Source of the DNA: Keguizhuia sedimenti
GTDB taxonomy: Bacteria > Pseudomonadota > Gammaproteobacteria > Burkholderiales > Burkholderiaceae_D
Direction of reading: 5' to 3'
Length of the DNA stretch: 64,000 nucleotides
Assembly: GCA_030715135.1 (NCBI GenBank)
Contig: JAUYVH010000001.1
Location: 434,001-498,000 of the forward strand
The notes below the pieces were generated by a model. It did no database searches, was not told where the DNA came from, and was given only the letters and a program-made list of their open reading frames with translations. The position numbers and the translations under genes were made by a program. Positions 47,323 to 56,598 of the stretch are shown here, one piece after another (the first letter of the stretch is position 1; every line of letters starts with the position of its first letter).

Positions 47323-48621
47323 TCAGTATATTTCCGGATTCGGATCGGTCTTTTCAAGTTCCAGCGAGGCGGCCAGCAAGGCCAGGCGCGCCACCACGCC
47401 ATACATGTAGAAGCGGTTCGGCGCGGCAGTACCCGGCTTTGCCTGCAAATCAGGCAAGGCATGCTGCTGCGCGAACGCCAGCGGCACGAAATGCGCACCA
47501 GGCGAATTAAGGTTTTCGTCCACGCCGCGCTCGGCATGCACGCGGTAGAAACCGCCCACCACGTAGCGGTCGATCATGTACACGACAGGCTCGGCCACCG
47601 CATCGTTGATATGCTCGAAGGTATGCACGCCTTCCTGGATGATGACGTCGTTGACTTCCAGGCCTTCTTTCACGACTGCCATCTTGTTGCGCTGCTTGCG
47701 GTTCAGATCTTTGACTTCGCTCGCGTCGCGCACGGTCATGATGCCCATGCCGTAGGTACCGGCATCGGCCTTGACGATGACAAAGGGTTTTTCCTTGATG
47801 CCGTATTCCTTGTATTTCTTGCGGATCTTGGCCAATACCGAATCCACGGTAGCGGCCAGGCATTCCTCGCCGGTGCGCTCCTGGAAATTGACCTGGCTGC
47901 ATTTGCCGAAATAGGGATTCAACATCCAGGGATCGACATCGACCAGCTTGGCGAATTTTTTCACTACTTCGTCATACGCGGCGAAGTGGTTCGACTTGCG
48001 CCGCACTGCCCATCCCGCATGCAAGGGCGGCAATACATTCTGCTCGTGCAAACCTTCCAGGATCGAAGGGATCCCGGAAGACAGGTCATTATTCAGCAGG
48101 ATGGTGCAGGGATCGAAATTCTTCAGGCCCAGACGGCGGCCGTTGTTCAAATGCTCCAGCGGCTCCAGCGTGATGGTCGAGCCGTCCGGCAATTCGATCG
48201 GCGTCGGTTCCTTGATATCGGGATTGAGCGAACCAAGCCGCACATTCAAGCCGGTCTGACGGAAAATCTGCATCAGCCGCGAAACATTTTGCAAATAGAA
48301 AGTATTGCGCGTGTGATTTTCCGGAATCAGCAGCAGGTTCTTGGCATCCGGACAATATTTCTCAATTGCGGCCATCGCAGCCTGCACGGCCAACGGCAGC
48401 ATTTCCGGCGACAGGTTATTGAATCCGCCCGGATACAAATTGGTATCGACCGGCGCCAGTTTGAAGCCTGCATTGCGCAGGTCGACCGAGCAGTAAAACG
48501 GTGGCGTATGTTCTTGCCATTCCAGCCGGAACCAGCGCTCGATGGCGGGCGTGGCGGCAAGTATTTTCTTTTCGAGATCGAGCAGCGGGCCATTTAAGGC
48601 AGTAACCAGATGCGGAACCAT
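47323..48621 (-). CDS. gshA: Glutamate-cysteine ligase, proteobacterial ATP-grasp type
   Basis: A 432-residue enzyme of the GshA group found in Betaproteobacteria and relatives (unrelated in length to the E. coli 518-residue type). Recognisable segments: the start MVPHLVTALNGPLLDLEKKI, PVDTNLYPGGFNNLSPE, KADAGTYGMGIMTVRDASEV (ATP loop) and the C-terminal FYMYGVVARLALLAASLELE. It catalyses the first, rate-limiting step of glutathione synthesis. A MITE-like element (copy B) lies 32 bases upstream of its start. Confidence 0.94.
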   Translation of the reverse strand: MVPHLVTALNGPLLDLEKKILAATPAIERWFRLEWQEHTPPFYCSVDLRNAGFKLAPVDTNLYPGGFNNLSPEMLPLAVQAAMAAIEKYCPDAKNLLLIPENHTRNTFYLQNVSRLMQIFRQTGLNVRLGSLNPDIKEPTPIELPDGSTITLEPLEHLNNGRRLGLKNFDPCTILLNNDLSSGIPSILEGLHEQNVLPPLHAGWAVRRKSNHFAAYDEVVKKFAKLVDVDPWMLNPYFGKCSQVNFQERTGEECLAATVDSVLAKIRKKYKEYGIKEKPFVIVKADAGTYGMGIMTVRDASEVKDLNRKQRNKMAVVKEGLEVNDVIIQEGVHTFEHINDAVAEPVVYMIDRYVVGGFYRVHAERGVDENLNSPGAHFVPLAFAQQHALPDLQAKPGTAAPNRFYMYGVVARLALLAASLELEKTDPNPEIY

Positions 48622-48652
48622 GTCAGGCTTTCTTGATGAACATTTTAATAAT

Positions 48653-48933
48653 AGAACTCATATCATCAATAGCAGCGTGTGCGAAGGGGATTGCGGGATG
48701 CAGCGCTAGGCGTCGTCGCGCAACACAGGGTGGTTCCCTGTGCAAGCGGCCTCGGCGGCCCCGCGACAACAACGCGATGCGCCCGCAATCCCCTTCCCTT
48801 CGGGTTCAACCTAGAATCGGCGCTGGCGGTGTTGCGTACCTTGCAAATAGATGACTATTCGCCGCGGCACGCGCCTTGCTATCATCCGATTCAAGATTGA
48901 ACGCATCACACTGATATTAATGATATGAGTTCT
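48653..48933. mobile_element. MITE-like element, copy B
   Basis: A 281-bp intergenic element with inverted ends AGAACTCATATCAT; about 24 of the first 28 bases of the two ends agree. The right-hand end is about 78% identical to that of copy A at 23576-23801 over 59 bases. Its interior holds a triple nested palindrome (48683-48796). No coding frame. Confidence 0.65.
48683..48796. repeat. Triple nested palindrome inside element B
   Basis: Outer perfect 15-bp arms GAAGGGGATTGCGGG/CCCGCAATCCCCTTC (48683-48697 and 48782-48796); an imperfect middle stem of the GTCGTCGCG type; and a perfect inner hairpin CACAGGG/CCCTGTG (48724-48730 and 48736-48742). It could fold into a stable cruciform or RNA arm and resembles in layout the element at 22422-22543, but not in sequence. 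Confidence 0.8.
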
Positions 48934-49036
48934 TTAGCAGATTCTAACGGGAATCGCAATTTTGCGCCGTCCAAGTTGACGGCAAGGATTTAGATATGCA
49001 AATGGGGACGAAATTTGCGTTTTACAGCGCCCAAAC

Positions 49037-49064
49037 AAAAAAAGCGCCCTAAATAGGGCGCTTT
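49037..49064 (-). terminator. Rho-independent terminator after amtB
   Basis: Perfect 10-bp arms (49041-49050 and 49055-49064) with a four-base loop; seven T follow on the minus strand. Confidence 0.92.
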
Positions 49065-49109
49065 GAAATACAACCGAGAAGCTCAGAAGTTACACAAGTT
49101 AATTTTTTG

Positions 49110-50672
49110 TCAGCTGTGGTATGCCGATTCTCCGTGGCTGGAGATATCCAGACCTTCGCGCTCTTCTTCTTCCGATACGCGCAGACCGATCAGCATGTCC
49201 ACCAACTTGAATGCCACGAATGCCACGATGCCGGACCAGATGACTGTTGTGATAACCCCCTGGAACTGGATCCATACCTGTGAAGCAATCGAGTAATCCT
49301 CGATAACCTTGTTGGCAAGATAGTCATAAACACCCGTACCGCCTAAGGACGGTGCAGCGAATACACCGGTCAGCAATGCGCCAAGAATGCCGCCCACGCC
49401 ATGCACGCCGAACACGTCCAGCGAGTCGTCTGCGCCAAGCATGCGCTTCAGGCCATTGACACCCCACAGGCAGATGATACCGGCGAGCAAACCAATCACC
49501 AGTGCGCCCATGACGCCGACAAAGCCGGCTGCCGGTGTTACGGCCACCAATCCGGATACGGCACCGGAAGCGGCGCCCAGCATGGAAGGCTTGCCTTTGG
49601 TCATCCACTCGCCAAAAGTCCAGGTTACTGTCGCTGCCGCTGTCGCCAGCATGGTGTTGACAATCGCCAATGCGGCCAGGCCATTGGCTTCCAGTCCGGA
49701 ACCGGCGTTGAAGCCGAACCAGCCTACCCACAGCAGCGAAGCACCGATCATGGTCATGGTCAGTGAATGCGGAGCCATGGACTCTCTGCCGTAACCGATA
49801 CGTTTGCCGACCACGTATGCGCCGACCAGACCGGCGATTGCCGCATTGATATGCACGACGGTGCCACCGGCGAAATCAAGCGCGCCTTTATTGAACAGCC
49901 AGCCTGCGATGGCACCCGCTTTTTCTGCTGCCGCAGCATCGGTATAAGCATCCGGGCCTGCCCAGAACCAGACCATGTGTGCGATAGGCAGGTAAGAGAA
50001 GGTGAACCACACGACCATGAACAGCAGCACAGCAGAAAACTTGATGCGCTCCGCGAAAGCACCGACGATCAGTCCGCAGGTAATGGCGGCAAAGGTCGCC
50101 TGGAATGCGATAAAGCTGAACTCGGGAATCACCACGCCCTTGCTGAAGGTGGCCGCCACCGACTCAACCGTGACGCCCTTCAGGAACAGACGGTCAAATC
50201 CGCCGATGAAGCGGCCGCCTTCTGTAAAGGCCAGCGAATAGCCATAGATGCACCACAGCACGATGATCATGGAGAAAACCATGAACACCTGCATCAGCAC
50301 GGACAGCATATTCTTTGAACGAACCAGGCCGCCGTAGAACAGGGCAAGTCCCGGGATGCTCATCATGGCAACGAGGATGGTGGCAACTGTCAGCCAGGCC
50401 ACATCGCCTTTGTCCGGTATGGGAGCGGCCGCCGGGGCCGCCTCGGCCGGCGCGGCTGGAGCCGCTGTGGCAGGAGCCGCTGCCGCCGCTGCAGGAGCGG
50501 ATGCAGCCGGAGCCGATGCTGCGGGCGCTTCCGACGGAGCCGTAGGCGTCACCACCATGGCAAGCGCATCATGCTTGGATGCAGGTGCATCTTCTGCCGA
50601 GACGACTTGGCCAAAGCCAAGGCCCAGCATCAGGGTGCATGCAACCAGAAAACTGGCAAAAGGTTTTTTCAT
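49110..50672 (-). CDS. amtB: Ammonium transporter AmtB with Ala/Pro-rich N-terminal extension
   Basis: A 520-residue ammonium channel. ATG at 50672 follows GGAGAATGCC and opens a signal peptide (about 1-26), then an unusual low-complexity Ala/Pro linker (about 45-88), then the eleven-segment Amt core (WLTVATILVAMMSIPGLALFYGGLVRSKN onward). Conserved positions for transport are seen in VHINAAIAGLVGAYV and GVHGVGGILGALLTGVFA (the twin-His region). It follows glnK by 10 bases, so the PII protein that closes the channel is made with it. Confidence 0.95.
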   Translation of the reverse strand: MKKPFASFLVACTLMLGLGFGQVVSAEDAPASKHDALAMVVTPTAPSEAPAASAPAASAPAAAAAAPATAAPAAPAEAAPAAAPIPDKGDVAWLTVATILVAMMSIPGLALFYGGLVRSKNMLSVLMQVFMVFSMIIVLWCIYGYSLAFTEGGRFIGGFDRLFLKGVTVESVAATFSKGVVIPEFSFIAFQATFAAITCGLIVGAFAERIKFSAVLLFMVVWFTFSYLPIAHMVWFWAGPDAYTDAAAAEKAGAIAGWLFNKGALDFAGGTVVHINAAIAGLVGAYVVGKRIGYGRESMAPHSLTMTMIGASLLWVGWFGFNAGSGLEANGLAALAIVNTMLATAAATVTWTFGEWMTKGKPSMLGAASGAVSGLVAVTPAAGFVGVMGALVIGLLAGIICLWGVNGLKRMLGADDSLDVFGVHGVGGILGALLTGVFAAPSLGGTGVYDYLANKVIEDYSIASQVWIQFQGVITTVIWSGIVAFVAFKLVDMLIGLRVSEEEEREGLDISSHGESAYHS

Positions 50673-50682
50673 GGCATTCTCC

Positions 50683-51776
<1,094 letters not shown>

Positions 51777-51841
51777 GATGAGTCCCTAAGTGAAGTTTGC
51801 AAAACCGTAACCTGGCAAAATATTTACTTCAGGACACATTT

Positions 51842-51857
51842 AGCAGGAGCCGTGCCA
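51842..51857 (-). promoter_or_regulatory. Sigma54 promoter of the porin-glnK-amtB operon
   Basis: Minus-strand TGGCACGGCTCCTGCT matches the sigma54 consensus (TGGCACG-N4-TTGCA) with one change in the -12 element. Transcription would begin near 51831, giving a 5' leader of about 55 bases. Confidence 0.75.
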
Positions 51858-51936
51858 GCCCTTTTTTGGAGCATGGCATACGATTTTTCACACGATTGGT
51901 TCAATAAGTTTTCTTGACGAAATAATCGTGAAGACA

Positions 51937-51953
51937 AGCACAGTTTCAGTGCA
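51937..51953 (-). promoter_or_regulatory. NtrC-type box 1
   Basis: Minus-strand TGCACTGAAACTGTGCT fits the NtrC dyad TGCACC-N5-GGTGCA at 9 of 12 defined positions, about 115 bases upstream of the predicted start. Confidence 0.65.
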
Positions 51954-51979
51954 CCAGATTCGACCGCTGCACGTAAGGC

Positions 51980-51996
51980 CGCACCAATAAAGTGCA
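51980..51996 (-). promoter_or_regulatory. NtrC-type box 2
   Basis: Minus-strand TGCACTTTATTGGTGCG fits the NtrC dyad at 10 of 12 positions. It is 43 bases from box 1, about four helix turns, which would put two NtrC dimers on the same face. It also lies 23 bases before ubiK. Confidence 0.65.
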
Positions 51997-52018
51997 TTTA
52001 TCTTATTAAAGGATTCAA

Positions 52019-52264
52019 ATGGAAAAGCCGCAACAATTCTTCAACGATTTGCAGTCCAAGCTTAATCAGGCGCTGGAAAGCCTTCCGGTCAAGGACTTCG
52101 AAAAAAACGCCAAGGCAATGTTGAACCAGGGATTTTCAAAACTCGACCTGGTAACGCGTGAAGAATTCGAAATACATTGCGAGGTGTTGGCCAAGACGCG
52201 CGCCAAGCTGGAGTTGCTGGAAGCTCGCGTGGCGGAACTGGAAGCGCAGCTCAAAAACAAATGA
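52019..52264 (+). CDS. ubiK: Accessory factor UbiK (YqiC/BMFP family)
   Basis: An 81-residue protein with an amphipathic N-terminus (FFNDLQSKLNQALESLPVKDFEKNAKAML) and a C-terminal coiled coil with leucine heptads (LAKTRAKLELLEARVAELEAQL). UbiK helps assemble the ubiquinone biosynthesis complex under oxygen. AAAGGA precedes the start. It overlaps the comM start by four bases; that pairing is common in Betaproteobacteria. Confidence 0.9.
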   Translation: MEKPQQFFNDLQSKLNQALESLPVKDFEKNAKAMLNQGFSKLDLVTREEFEIHCEVLAKTRAKLELLEARVAELEAQLKNK

Positions 52265-53124
52265 GCCTCGCGGTTCTGAAAAGCCGCGCCCTGGCCGGCA
52301 TGCACGCACCGGAAGTCACGGTGGAAGTGCATCTGGCCAATGGACTGCCTTCCTTCACGATCGTCGGACTTCCGGAGACTGAGGTCAAGGAATCCAAGGA
52401 TCGCGTGCGCGCCGCCTTGCAGAACGCCCGTTTCGAATTCCCCTCACGGCGCATTACGGTCAATCTTGCGCCGGCGGATTTGCCCAAGGAATCGGGACGC
52501 TTCGATTTGCCGATAGCAATCGGCATTCTCGCCGCCTCGGGCCAACTCCCTGTGCAGGGCCTGGACTCTTATGAATTCGCCGGAGAGCTTTCCTTGTCGG
52601 GCGAACTGCGCCCGATCCGCGGCGCATTGGCAATGACTTATGCAATGCACCGCAGCGACAGCAAATCCGGCAAGCCTTGCGCCTTTATCCTGCCGCGCGC
52701 CAACGCCGACGAAGCCGCACTGGTTGCCAATGCGGTCGTCTATCCTGCCGACTCCTTGCTGGATGTATGCGCGCATCTGGCGGCAAACAATGATGCCACG
52801 CGGCTGAAACGCCATGCCGTCACGCCGACCCTGCTCGGTTCCGCTTATCCGGATTTTTCCGAAGTCAAGGGCCAGGCTCGAGCCAAGCGCGCCCTGGAAG
52901 TTGCGGCTGCAGGCGGACACAGCGTGCTGATGTCCGGGCCGCCCGGCACCGGCAAGTCCATGCTTGCTACGCGCTTCCCCGGCATTCTGCCGACCATGAG
53001 CGATGATGAGGCTTTGGAATCGGCCGCCGTGCAATCGCTGGCGAACGGATTCAACAGCGCGCGCTGGAAGATGCGGCCTTACCGCGCGCCGCACCACACC
53101 GCCTCCGTACTCATAACTAATTAA
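52261..53124 (+). pseudogene. comM: comM (yifB) Mg-chelatase-like ATPase, truncated by an inserted island
   Basis: The first about 282 residues of ComM, a hexameric helicase for branch migration in transformation, are intact: SLAVLKSRALAGMHAPEVTVEVHLANGLPSF, the LonC-like N-domain and the Walker A loop SGPPGTGKSMLATRFPG. The frame then leaves the family exactly after RAPHHTAS, running into AT-rich sequence and a TAA at 53122. A normal ComM has about 500 residues, so the catalytic sensor and C-terminal domains are missing here; the rest of the gene should lie beyond the far end of the island, outside the window. The start overlaps ubiK (ATGA). Confidence 0.93.
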
Positions 53125-53225
53125 TAACTTGCAATAACTTTAATCTTTTATAAAAATGGACGCCAAGAATTATTACTTGGTAGGCGTTCCTGATTGCGCT
53201 TTCCTCTAAAAGACAAGGAGACGCA
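53107..53225 (+). promoter_or_regulatory. Left end of the island and promoter of the recombinase operon
   Basis: Just inside the junction AATAACTT occurs twice with a two-base gap (about 53123-53140), a ten-base period that suits recombinase arm sites. An imperfect dyad (53157-53193, GGACGCC-AAG with CTTGGTAGGCGTTCC) follows. AAGGAG lies six bases before the first recombinase ATG at 53226. Confidence 0.5.
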
Positions 53226-54668
53226 ATGAATTCGCAGGCAAGAAAAATAATACTGCCCCGCTTCAAAATAACTGAAATAGCAGAAGAAATTGACTCCGCT
53301 TCTAACAAGGTCGTTATTGAAGTTGGTGCAAAAAAGAAAACCTACTATATTCGGCCTAAGTTGGCTCCAGCAGAAGCCAGCTACCGCGAAGGTGAAGCAA
53401 GGTGGAATCCAACCCAATTTAATGCATATCCAGTCATCCTTCAAAGTGATGGATCACCTTGGGCTGAAGCAAATTTATTTATCTTGTCTGGCATAGTAGG
53501 AAGGGTACATCCCAATATATCTACCTTTCTTAGCCTTGCAGACGATCTGACCGCTTATCTTAGATTTATAGAGGAAAAGGACCTTGACTGGATCACTTTC
53601 CCATCCCAAAAGATCTTTCGACCAACGTACCGTTTCAACGGTTACCTAAGAACCGCTATCAATGCCGGCGAACTCGCTGCGAGCACTGCCAAGCGCAGGA
53701 TGAGTTCTGTTATCCGATTCTACCGTTGGCTTATTGAAGAAGGACTGTTAGTCCCAGAACATCTGCCGTGGAAGGAGGGTGATCGGTATGTCCAGTTTGA
53801 AGGCCACTACGGAGAGAAGAGAGCTAAAAGAGTTATTACGACAGATATTTCGATTAATGTCCCATTGCAGGATGACCCGTATAACGGGTATATCACAGAT
53901 GGCGAGAAACTACGTCCGCTACCTCAGCATGAGCAAGAATGGCTATTGGATGCCTTGCTTCATCTGGGCAATACGGAAATGACTTTGATTCACCTGTTTA
54001 GTTTGGTAACCGGTGCTCGTATTCAAACTGTGCTTACGTTTAGAGTGCATCACGTTTTAAAAGACCACGTACCAGATGCGGAAGGCCTCATACGTTACCC
54101 AGTTGGTCCTGGAACAGGCATCAATACAAAAAACAATAAAAAATTGATATTACATATTCCAGCATGGTTTTATGAAAAACTCCAAATCTACGCTTCAAGC
54201 GAGCGAGCAAAAAAGCGCAGAATCAGGGCTGTCGGTGGGGACAATGAAAATCAATATCTATTCTTGAGCATTCGTGGCGCCCCTATGTACAGCGCCAAAG
54301 AAGACCGTACGCACGAAATGGAAAAAGGTCTTCGCCATGAAAAGAACGGGCAAGCCGTTAGGCAGTTCATTTCCACCTACATCATTCCTTATATTAGGGA
54401 AAAGCAGAATGCATCTGGCTTTCATTATCGCCCGCATGACTTGAGAGCGACCTATGGAATGAACTTGGTGGACTCACTAGAAGACTTAGTCGATAGCGGG
54501 AAGATTACAAAAACACGTCAGTTTGATCTGGTCCGGTCACGTTTAGGACACACCTCAATTGCTACCACAGAGAGGTATCTTGACTTCCGTAGCCGCTTAC
54601 ATGTCGCCCGCGCAGTACAAGATGAGTGGGAAACAAGGATAAAGAAGATGTCCGAGGCTCTCATTTAG
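53226..54668 (+). CDS. Tyrosine recombinase A of the island (480 aa)
   Basis: A phage-integrase-fold recombinase. An N-terminal SAM-like/core-binding region spans about 100-190 (DDLTAYLRFIEEKDLDWITF). The catalytic set appears complete: Arg I in VTGARIQTV (about 265), HxLR in RPHDLRATYG (about 403-406), the third His in RLGHTSIATTERYL (about 440) and Tyr about 450. It is longer than TnpA of Tn554 (361 residues). It starts the four-gene unit and is followed by gene B after seven bases. Composition is AT-rich compared with the host. Confidence 0.88.
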   Translation: MNSQARKIILPRFKITEIAEEIDSASNKVVIEVGAKKKTYYIRPKLAPAEASYREGEARWNPTQFNAYPVILQSDGSPWAEANLFILSGIVGRVHPNISTFLSLADDLTAYLRFIEEKDLDWITFPSQKIFRPTYRFNGYLRTAINAGELAASTAKRRMSSVIRFYRWLIEEGLLVPEHLPWKEGDRYVQFEGHYGEKRAKRVITTDISINVPLQDDPYNGYITDGEKLRPLPQHEQEWLLDALLHLGNTEMTLIHLFSLVTGARIQTVLTFRVHHVLKDHVPDAEGLIRYPVGPGTGINTKNNKKLILHIPAWFYEKLQIYASSERAKKRRIRAVGGDNENQYLFLSIRGAPMYSAKEDRTHEMEKGLRHEKNGQAVRQFISTYIIPYIREKQNASGFHYRPHDLRATYGMNLVDSLEDLVDSGKITKTRQFDLVRSRLGHTSIATTERYLDFRSRLHVARAVQDEWETRIKKMSEALI

Positions 54669-54675
54669 GAGAACT

Positions 54676-56598
54676 ATGGATACCTTTGTTCATCGGCCGA
54701 TAATCCATTATCAATTACCGCTTCAAACAGAAACATATGCTTTGAGGCCTGAAAATGCCATCCTAGACTTCTCCTCAATTAAATCTCGCGGCAATTCTCG
54801 TGACATCGGCTCGCTTTGCTACTTAAACAGGGAAGCATTGCAATCGAGTAGTAAGGGAAAAAAAGTAGACCTATCTTCATTTAGCCATAGTCGCGCCAGG
54901 GAAGTCAGAAAACTTATCCGGTATTTTGCAGCTAAGTTCGAGCATTCAGGTTTGAAGCCTATTACGCTGTCAAATTACTGTTACGAGATTCTCAAATTTA
55001 TAGATTGGTGTGACCGAAACGGGCATGCCAAAGTGCTTAGTGGAGAGAAGTATGCCCAGAGAGCATTTCCAGAATTCTCCAATTATCTTCGAAGATTGGC
55101 GAATCAGCATCAGATAAGCATGAAATCGGCTGCACAACGCCAAAGACCTGTTCTCAACTTTATGGAGGACTACTTTGGCATCCATTACTCTCAGCATGAC
55201 CTTATCTACATTAAAACAAGCTATGGCTCCGTTGAACAGACCACCATCCCTGATGACACTACCCAAGAAAAGGTATTAACTTGGGCTAACTGCATCTTTG
55301 AAGGGTTCAGTGATTTGCTTCTACTTCATAAGCCCTATCCTTATGCTTTATCCGTACCTAGCTTTCTTTCCATACCTGAAAATCGCTTATGGATCTTCCC
55401 GGTAACAATTTGGTGCCGGCCTCCAGGAAATAGGTATCAACTGGAGTATTACGCTTATGATTTTGCGAATGGTCGAATCCGAACTGCTCAAGAAATAGAG
55501 GAAATGTTTGGCGCCAAGCTGGAAAGGTGGAAATGTGCAGATTATCCAAAGAGAGCGGACGCCTACATTGCAAGAGCGAATGCTGATCCCTGGAATTTCC
55601 ATCGAATTGAGCGTGGCATGATGGCCGTCCAGGCCTTCTTTCTACTCTTCATTGCCAATACAGGACAAAATCCCACACCTGTGAGTGATCTTCCCTGGAG
55701 CGAGGAACTGGAGAACTCTGTCCACGATCCCTTAGTTGAGCGCCAAGGTTTCCGTACGATCAAATACCGTGCCAGTGGGCGTGAAGTTGCTTTTGAAATC
55801 GGCATAAGATTCATGCCATTACTTAAGCGTTATTTAGATCTAAGAAAACACCTATTAAAGGGAAACCACTTTCCTTATCTCTTTTTTAGTTATGGCAAAG
55901 CTTCAGAATATTTGAAGTCAGGCCCCATTCGTATGGGGACGACCACAATTAATAAATTCCTTTCAATTTTAAAGGCCAAAGGCTTATTAACTGAGAAGAT
56001 CAGTGCCCGACAGCTTCGTGCGGCCAAAGCAGACTATATTAATCGCACCGCTGGCACGGTTGTAGCCGCAACGATGTTACAGCACTCTGTTCAAACAGCG
56101 GAAAGTCATTACGCCAATGGGTCCGAAGCTGTACAGCAGGTTGAAATAGGTGCGTTTCTTAAGTCGGTTGAAAGCACTGTCTTAGACAAAGGACAGGAAA
56201 TTCTTGGAGCCAAAAACAAGGCCTGCGGAACATGTATCGCTCCAGATGCCCCAAATCCAATTATTGTTGACCCTGCCATCAATCCTGACTGCATCACGCC
56301 AGAAGGTTGTCTGCTTTGTGATAAGTACCGGATTCATGCAGATGCAACAGATGTGCAGAAATTACTGAGCGCTCGCTACTGCATTAGGTTAATTAAACGC
56401 TCGGCTGACAGCCAGGAGCAATTTGAACGGCTGTTCGGAACTGTACTACAGCGCATTGAAGCAATTCTGGACGCGATCAAAGGAAAAGGGAACGCTGAAT
56501 TAGTCGAAGCTATAGAAGAAAAAGTGGATAAGTATGGGGAGCTTAGCGCATTCTGGGCCACAAAATTAGAAACATTAATGGAGCTCGAATTAGTATGA
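54676..56598 (+). CDS. Tyrosine recombinase B of the island (640 aa), Arg I not evident
   Basis: A large recombinase comparable in size to TnpB of Tn554 (630 residues). The C-terminal catalytic part has Arg II in ISARQLRAAKADY (about 447), His in MLQHSVQTAESHY (about 470) and Tyr about 477. The position where Arg I should stand reads ANTGQNPTPVSDLPW, with no arginine, so cleavage by this subunit alone is doubtful. After the catalytic domain a Cys-rich segment (CGTCIAP and CITPEGCLLCDKYRIH, about 516-556) looks like a zinc site, and a helical tail follows. AGGAG precedes ATG. It overlaps gene C by four bases. Confidence 0.85.
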   Translation: MDTFVHRPIIHYQLPLQTETYALRPENAILDFSSIKSRGNSRDIGSLCYLNREALQSSSKGKKVDLSSFSHSRAREVRKLIRYFAAKFEHSGLKPITLSNYCYEILKFIDWCDRNGHAKVLSGEKYAQRAFPEFSNYLRRLANQHQISMKSAAQRQRPVLNFMEDYFGIHYSQHDLIYIKTSYGSVEQTTIPDDTTQEKVLTWANCIFEGFSDLLLLHKPYPYALSVPSFLSIPENRLWIFPVTIWCRPPGNRYQLEYYAYDFANGRIRTAQEIEEMFGAKLERWKCADYPKRADAYIARANADPWNFHRIERGMMAVQAFFLLFIANTGQNPTPVSDLPWSEELENSVHDPLVERQGFRTIKYRASGREVAFEIGIRFMPLLKRYLDLRKHLLKGNHFPYLFFSYGKASEYLKSGPIRMGTTTINKFLSILKAKGLLTEKISARQLRAAKADYINRTAGTVVAATMLQHSVQTAESHYANGSEAVQQVEIGAFLKSVESTVLDKGQEILGAKNKACGTCIAPDAPNPIIVDPAINPDCITPEGCLLCDKYRIHADATDVQKLLSARYCIRLIKRSADSQEQFERLFGTVLQRIEAILDAIKGKGNAELVEAIEEKVDKYGELSAFWATKLETLMELELV

